A stretch of DNA of 30,613 nt from Spirogloea muscicola (Eukaryota > Streptophyta > Zygnematophyceae > Spirogloeales > Spirogloeaceae). Positions 25,443 through 30,613 of the stretch are shown one piece after another. The position numbers were made by a program, and so were the translations under genes. How positions within the stretch are numbered: position 1 is the stretch's first letter; each line of letters opens with the position of its first letter. The DNA lies in NCBI GenBank assembly GCA_009602725.1, contig WELB01000202.1, forward strand, positions 38,445 to 69,057, read 5' to 3'. The notes under the pieces were generated by a model that did no database searches, had not been told where the DNA came from, and worked only from the letters and a program-made list of their open reading frames with translations.

Positions 25443-26238
25443 AAGTCTCTTGCATGCAAGTCAGAGCTCCCATACGACACCTTGATTCTGACTGCTCACA
25501 TGTTCACAGCTTTGTATCTAAAGTGCTAGGCATGAACACAATCGATCGCCGTAATCATAAACGGAATCTATCGCTGCAAGACCCGTCGACACCGTGTTGT
25601 GATTGTGTCCAGACTGCAGCACGAATTCTCATGTGGTGCTTACTCCATCGCTGTGAGCTGACTCTGTGCGGATGCACAGCGCCGTGCCTCCGGAAGCGTG
25701 AGCATCGTTGTGCTGGTACTCGAGACCACCGGTTCCACATCAAGCTTGAGCCGCGCAGCCCTTAGCCATGCACGTGAGTGAGGCACCCCAGCAGGCGGGG
25801 CCTCCTGCCGACTCCAGACTGGATCACCAAGAGCCTGCTACAGCAGCTCTCAGGAGCAGCGTTGCGACTTCAAGCGCTGGCGGTGCGCGGCAGACGGCTC
25901 AGTCGCATGAGATTGGAGGCCGGACCAACACGGAGTGACCTTGTCCTTGCCGTCCCGCCGTCGCAGCGGCGGCACTCCAGCAAGGTGATGATGGAGGCCC
26001 CCACTGCCGGCCGTGAATGCTGCTGCGATGGGGGGTGGCGGCCGACGTCCGCTTCTAAGAAGCGCGACCGCAGTGGCTTCAGGCGGGAGAAGGCGGCGGC
26101 GGCGAGCGGCGGCGGTGGCGGAGGAAATGGCGGCGGAGGCGGCGGCGGTCCCGCCGCGATCAGCGGGGCGCCTGGGAGGCAGACTGCGTGGGGCTTCAAG
26201 GCACCAGACATTGAGCCCAGGGGCTACTTGAGTCGTTC
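25443..26238. other. GC-rich region upstream of the ABC1 kinase, no confident gene
   Basis: 25443-25760 shows nothing. 25850-26160 is rich in GGC repeats giving Gly-rich (plus) or Pro/Ala-rich (minus) frames. A minus frame 26211-25870 contains AFSRLKPLRSRFLEADVG and could encode a transit-like leader, but I see no splice path to the kinase exons. Confidence 0.3.
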
Positions 26239-26338
26239 GTGTGCTGTGGCGCCTCTCATCAGGCACCCCTCAAGCTCTGTTCACTCTTCCCGGGCTGGCC
26301 AACACAGCCGTCGGCCTCTTCTGTGATGTACATCTTTC

Positions 26339-26878
26339 CAATGTGCTCACCTTCTGACTTGGCCACTCAGGCCCCCCCATCACTACACACGGCCAAACAC
26401 GCCGATCACCCGGCTACAGATGAATTCGTCCCCCTGGCTGTGGACGTGCACGGGGCTCTTGGGTCCCAGTGGCTCGACCTGCTGGCCAGGCTTGCGCGGC
26501 GCGCTCTGTGTCCCGTAGGCGCGGCGAGCCGGCTGACTTCAACGCAGCTGGCTCGTGGGCTCAGGTATATCGTATGAGGTTGTCAGTATCTCTCCAGCGG
26601 TCCATGGCCCACGCTCTGCATCTGCGTGCTGGCCGTGCTCTCGCTGCGGCCTCCGGCTTTTGTCAGGGGGATAGTTTCCCGGCATGCTAGTCTGTCGGAT
26701 CTGAGGCTACTCACTCGTACCTACTGAGTGATCCATCCTCCCCCTGTTTTTCAATAGCATCCTCAGGCCCCTTTGTGGCTGCTCACCGCTCTTAGGCCCC
26801 TCCAAACCTTTGTCAATTCTTTTTGGGCTGGCTTTTCGCAGCCCTTGCCCCCATTGGGAGTGCCACTTCTTCTTCACA
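26339..26878 (+). mobile_element. LINE-like retroelement 3' end, second coding remnant plus tail
   Basis: The frame DHPATDEFVPLAVDVHGALG (26401 on) matches DHPAGDTFYPLAMDIHGCYG of the copy at 0.65 kb; after a frame change, YRMRLSVSLQRSMAHALHLR and AGRALAAASG match its end. The sequence then runs into LSDLRLLTRTY-stop and the tail shared with 13.43-13.6 kb. It is disrupted (stop at 26575-26577 and frameshift), so it is an inactive fragment. Confidence 0.65.
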
Positions 26879-26961
26879 CACTCCACTTTCCAACTGGAAG
26901 AAAGGGCTCGCCCATTGAGGATAGGGGCTGGAAGAGCCAGCCCAAAAAAGAATGAACAAAG
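26808..26961. mobile_element. 154-bp foldback/MITE-like element
   Basis: The left end 26808-26844 (ctttgtcaattctttttggg, ctggct, gcagccc) and the reverse complement of the right end 26924-26961 (ctttgttcattcttttttgg, ctggct, cagcccc) are near-identical, giving terminal inverted repeats of about 37 bp. It overlaps the tail of the retroelement remnant. Related ends occur at 13.55, 14.73, 14.09, 18.83 and 19.9 kb. No ORF. Confidence 0.6.
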
Positions 26962-27089
26962 TACGAGAAAGAGAAGGCGCAAGGTGCGCATGAAGTTGAA
27001 AGGGAGGCCAATTCTGGCCTTACGAATGAATGTCCTTTTGACTGGGTAATAAGCTGGCTAAGGGGAACTGGAAGAGCATGATTCTCTCA

Positions 27090-27190
27090 AAGAGCGGCCA
27101 GATTGACTGGTGGCTATGAGAGGCCGCCAGCCCAAAGGAATGGACAAGGTCTGAAGGAGCCGGATGGTGCGGAACATTCTCAAGGCAGCT
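27090..27190. repeat. Composite dispersed repeat, partial copy C
   Basis: Carries gcggccagattgactggtgg, ccagcccaaaggaatggaca and aggtctgaaggagccggatg, matching copies A and B. It ends before the ctaagacagcagcaagg block. Confidence 0.65.
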
Positions 27191-27408
27191 CACTATTCTT
27201 AACGACGGTTGTCACCAAGGCCTGCTGGATTAGGGCGACTGCATCTCAGGGGCGATCGAGGCGGAAACACGCGACCAGGTGGCGCCTCTTCACGCTGTCC
27301 AAGTGGCTCGCCCAGGCTGCGTGCAGGATGTGATGCTGACGGGGCCATACTTTCATGACACTGACGACCGCGGGAGGGGGGTGGAGTCATTTGTGATTTC
27401 GTCAAAAA

Positions 27409-27458
27409 GGGGGCAAAATGGAGGGCCCCGCCGAAGCGGGCGAAGGGGCTTTGCCCCC
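27409..27458. repeat. Nested GC hairpin upstream of psaO
   Basis: The outer 9-bp arms gggggcaaa (27409-27417) and tttgccccc (27450-27458) enclose a second perfect stem cccgc/gcggg with a cgaa loop (27427-27440). The gcgaaggggctttgcccc style resembles small dispersed palindromes of green algal organelle genomes. It lies about 280 bp before the psaO start. Confidence 0.6.
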
Positions 27459-27739
27459 AACAGCGGCGGCTTGGTAAAACGACAGTGACAACAAGGAAAG
27501 CGGGGTTGCCTTTTGGGGGAAGCGCCCCGCGCCCTTATCTGGGCACGCGATCTGCGACCAATGGGGGGCCGGCGCGGCGGCCGCCCATTGGCGCGCCCCG
27601 ACGGGGGGGGATCGATCAACTGCTGCGCTTCCCCCCCGGCGCAACAGCTCGGTGCAGACCAAACCAGCCGACGCTGCCGCCGCCCCCCTCGACGCCGCCG
27701 CCGCCGTCGTCGCCGCCGCTGCTTCCTGCCGCCGCCGCC

Positions 27740-29105
27740 ATGGCTGCCGCCACCGCCGCCGCCGCTGCGGTCGCGCCCGTCGCCGGCCTCGCCGGGTCGG
27801 CCCTCTCCACGCGGCGCGCGGCGCGGACTCAGCTGAGGACCGGTCAGTGCCTCGCTCACTTGTGCACCTGCTGGGGGCGCGCTTGCGCTGCCGTTGCCGG
27901 CGCTCGTGTCGCCAGATGTGGCCATGCTGGCGAACAGAGCTAGTGTCTGCACTGCCGTTCACTAGTCCTGCCTTCCTTCGTTGTATCACGAAAAGCAAGG
28001 TGTACGCCGTCCATCCTGGCTGCTGCCACTACCATTCATTCGCCTTCGAAGGCAACTGCGAGCATGCGCACTCTGCAAGGCCAATACAATCGAATGTATC
28101 GTTGAAGCGGTCCTGTACTTTTGTCCCTGCAATGCAGCCTTCACCTCGGGTTCCCGGTCCGCATTCGCTGGCCAGAGGGTTGCGGCTCCCATGGCGATGG
28201 CACGCACCACCTGGTAAGCCCATGGTGGATAGAGCAGCTGGGGTCGGGGCGTGGGGGTGGTCCCCCAAACTGGTCTCTGCTGCTATTGACTGACAGGACG
28301 TCATGCAAAGGCTGTATGCTTTTGTATATGCTAAGGAGCAGTCTTGACCGCTGTTACCGTCGATTGCATTCGTTATTCATGTAATGTGACCCAGGAGCTT
28401 ATCGTGGCCATGCATATGAGGCTTGGAGCCAAGCCTGTTGGAAGCCTAGTCGTCACACTCATGGGGTAGGCAGCTAGCAGGTGATTCTGGGAGGGCAGGA
28501 TGCAAACGACCACGTCTGTCTCTGTCCAGCAGGCAAAGCACCAGCCCTGACTCTATCCTTCAGCCTGATACCTGACTTTCTTGAGTCACAGCTTCAACCG
28601 CAACTGGTTGAGGACAGACTTCACCGTCATTGGATTCGGACTGCTGGGCTGGATTGCGCCTTCCAGCCTGCCCCTGATCGGTGGCAACAGCCTGACCGGC
28701 CTCTTCTTCGAAAGCATTGGTGCCGAGCTGGCTCACTTCCCCACCGGCCCAGGAGTGGACTCCCCATTCTGGTGAGCAAAGCCACGTGCATTCAGCTATA
28801 ATACCTGCAGGTCAGCATATGGAAGGGATCCAGCAAGATACTCCCTTATCTTCTGGCTACTCTGTTGTCATCTTTAGTTGGCGACTGTGGACTTTCTGGC
28901 ATAGATCCGATTGACTTCTCTGTCATCTGACAAGAGTCACCATTGCAGCGTCTGTTTTGAGTCGGTGTTCCTTTTTGCCCGCCTTCTTATAAGATCCTTT
29001 CCTGCATACAGGCTGTGGCTTCTTACCTGGCACACGGGCCTGTTCATTGTTCTCACCTTCGGCCAGATTGGATTCAAGGGCAGGGGTGATGGCTACTTCC
29101 AGTAG
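27740..29105 (+). CDS. psaO: Photosystem I subunit O (PsaO), 4 exons, complete
   Basis: Exons 27740-27842, 28138-28213, 28592-28771 and 29012-29105 join in phase to 150 aa with a TAG stop. PsaO is a small nuclear-encoded thylakoid membrane subunit of photosystem I; it sits on the PsaH/L/A side and is linked to LHCII docking in state transitions. The first two exons give an Ala/Ser/Arg-rich plastid transit peptide (MAAATAAAAAVAPVAGLAGS, then FTSGSRSAFAGQRVAAPMAM). The mature part is highly characteristic: FNRNWLRTDFTVIGFGLLGW, IAPSSLPLIGG, SLTGLFFESIGAELAHFPTG, FWLWLLTWHTGLFIVLTFGQ, IGFKGRGDGYFQ, with two membrane helices (VIGFGLLGWIAP and LLTWHTGLFIVLTF). The start ATG follows a GCC-rich 5' leader. 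Confidence 0.97.
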
Positions 29106-29151
29106 AGCAGAGGATCTGGAAGCTCAGCTGTCCCTGGCCCCTGGCAACCCC

Positions 29152-29156
29152 TGTAA
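29152..29156 (+). promoter_or_regulatory. TGTAA polyadenylation signal of psaO
   Basis: TGTAA, the usual chlorophyte polyadenylation signal, lies 47 bases after the psaO stop. Confidence 0.6.
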
Positions 29157-30300
29157 ATGAGCTTGGTGATGACAGCAATGACCCCCACCAGGGTAACGAG
29201 AATTGTGATGTTTCCGTCTGGGCAGCAATTTATTTATGTACAATGCAGGCATATTGCAAGGGGGACTAGCATGTGCATTGTCCATGACGTTACCAGAGCA
29301 TACGAGCTGCGCTTGACCAATGAATAGGGTTGGAGAATTACATCTCTTTGCATGGCTTCTGAGAGCAGTTCAGGGAAAGTGTTCAGCGTAGTGAAGTCCA
29401 GCTCAAGCAAGTGTATCACCGCGTTATATGCTAATTGCTTTGTCTGAAGGGCCCACAAGGCAGTGTGTATGCTGCAGCTATAGCAGCATTTCTTCAAAGT
29501 TTTCGGCTTAGGATTAGGGAATATCTGGAGTCCCTAACCAGAGAAGAATCGCTTCCAAGATTGCCAGGGCAAGAAGCCACCTGTGCGCTCCACAGAAGCA
29601 GTCAATGTCTGGTCACAAAGCATACCGACGGTGTCAGCTAACGTACAGAATTATGACTGAAAATTCTAGTACTCACCACATGCTGAACACCTTCGATAGA
29701 ATCGTCCTCTCAGCTCAAGGCCTGTCCCGCGGCACACCTCGCATTGCCGCTGTGCAATCTGGCAGCACCATTACCACCTGTGCGCTGTTAGCATCAAATT
29801 CCACAAAATCGGTGATACTCTGCACAGCTCCTTCCATGCACTTGTTCTTGTGCGCGGGCCTACTACTCAATGCAGAACAGGCAAGTAAGTCCACACAGTC
29901 AGGCTATAAGACAGTCGCCTCTGTTTGAGCTACGAGCTACGGCAGTCGGGCCTGGTCATGGGGGCAGAGTCGAGTCAAGTCGAGGCTTACGATACGCTTG
30001 CTGAACTCGATGCCAGCAACCACAAAGGGCAGCACACCAGCTGCACGCTAGGTGTGATGTCAGCAGTATTCAATTTCGCGCTTGATTCATTCCAGCATGG
30101 CACTTAACACGTCAAGTATTGCAAGTTAGGGTTTACAACTTATTGTCAGGGTTGAGGGGTGATCGCTGGTAGAGACGAGCTCGAGTTAGACCGCAAACGG
30201 TGGACGGTGCCAGGCCCCTAAGCTGACCTGCAGCCCCAAGGGCAACCTCGGGCGTAACCTCCGACCTGCCGACTGCGTAAGCCGCGTCGGCTACGACCTC
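29157..30300. other. Gene-free stretch
   Basis: About 1.1 kb downstream of psaO. Frames are short and without recognisable domains. ttagggtttac at about 30126 is a lone telomere-like unit. Confidence 0.4.
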
Positions 30301-30613
30301 CGCAGATGCGCGCGCTGCACCGCTGCGCGCCCGTCGGCGGCCTGGCTGAACAGCCCAGAGGGCACTACGTGAGGATCCAGGAGACGAGTCGAGCTGGTGA
30401 AGACAACGGGGGCGCTCGCTCGAGATCAGTCACCACCATCAGCTGGCACGCAAGGAGGCCGCCGTGCCGCAGCCAGCCAGTCGGCCGTGGCGATGACAGA
30501 GCGGGCAGCCATCGTCAGCCGGCGTGCTCACCTCCTGGCCCGCCGCGGCCCACCGCCGCGCTGCGCCGGGCCGCGCCCGCGAGAGCCGGAGGCGGTCGTC
30601 CGCCGCCGGAGCT
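30301..30613. other. GC-rich right edge, possible exon ends
   Basis: A plus-strand ATG at 30306 is open to the window end (Arg/Pro/Gly-rich, no domain). On the minus strand, ggag|gtgagc at 30531 is a consensus splice donor, so a minus-strand exon entering from the right is equally possible. Composition alone could explain both, and I cannot decide. Confidence 0.25.

Noticed and set aside
25870-26211. Pro-rich minus-strand ORF as an independent gene
   Set aside because: Made mainly of GGC-repeat complement; no domain and no splice connection found.

Overview
The window looks like nuclear DNA of a photosynthetic chlorophyte green alga. The reasons are a four-exon nuclear gene for photosystem I subunit O (PsaO) with a plastid transit-like leader, a calcium-dependent protein kinase of the plant/alga/protist type, a plastid-type ABC1 kinase, GT-AG introns mostly of 150-250 bp, a TGTAA polyadenylation signal behind psaO, GC-rich 5' regions and degenerate TTTAGGG-like repeats. 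A trebouxiophyte is my best guess, but that is inference. All protein genes are intron-split, so exon joins were derived by hand from splice sites, reading frame and family consensus.

Layout: (i) 1-193, minus: first exon of a gene running off the left edge. (ii) about 430-975: 3' coding remnant of a LINE-like retroelement. (iii) 2369-3678, minus: M23/LytM metallopeptidase. (iv) 3.7-4.97 kb: GC-rich stretch with a 70-base A tract and an N. (v) 4969-6995, minus: tRNA m1A58 methyltransferase catalytic subunit (TRM61). (vi) 7.0-8.77 kb: no confident gene; contains a second N inside a GCC-repeat tract. (vii) 8775-12412, minus: complete ten-exon CDPK with four EF hands. (viii) 13.4-14.8 kb: dispersed repeats and a LINE tail. 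(ix) 15278-16516, plus: three-exon gene for an 84-aa basic protein. (x) 17332-18616, minus: two-exon conserved-looking 152-aa protein whose intron carries telomere-like and tandem repeats. (xi) 18.8-20.4 kb: more copies of the dispersed repeat. (xii) 20469 to about 25051, minus: ABC1/UbiB-family kinase with at least 12 exons, a frameshift and an in-frame TGA in its 3' half. (xiii) 26.3-27.2 kb: LINE tail and a foldback element. (xiv) 27740-29105, plus: psaO. (xv) 29.1-30.6 kb: no confident gene.

The genes are ordinary, functionally unrelated nuclear genes (light harvesting, Ca2+ signalling, tRNA modification, plastid regulation); there is no operon logic. I did not find a convincing novel multi-gene system. 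The items most worth a second look are the broken 3' half of the ABC1 kinase with a perfect hairpin in an adjoining intron, the M23 peptidase in an algal nuclear gene, telomere-like repeats inside an intron, the LINE-tail/foldback repeat families, and two small proteins I could not name.
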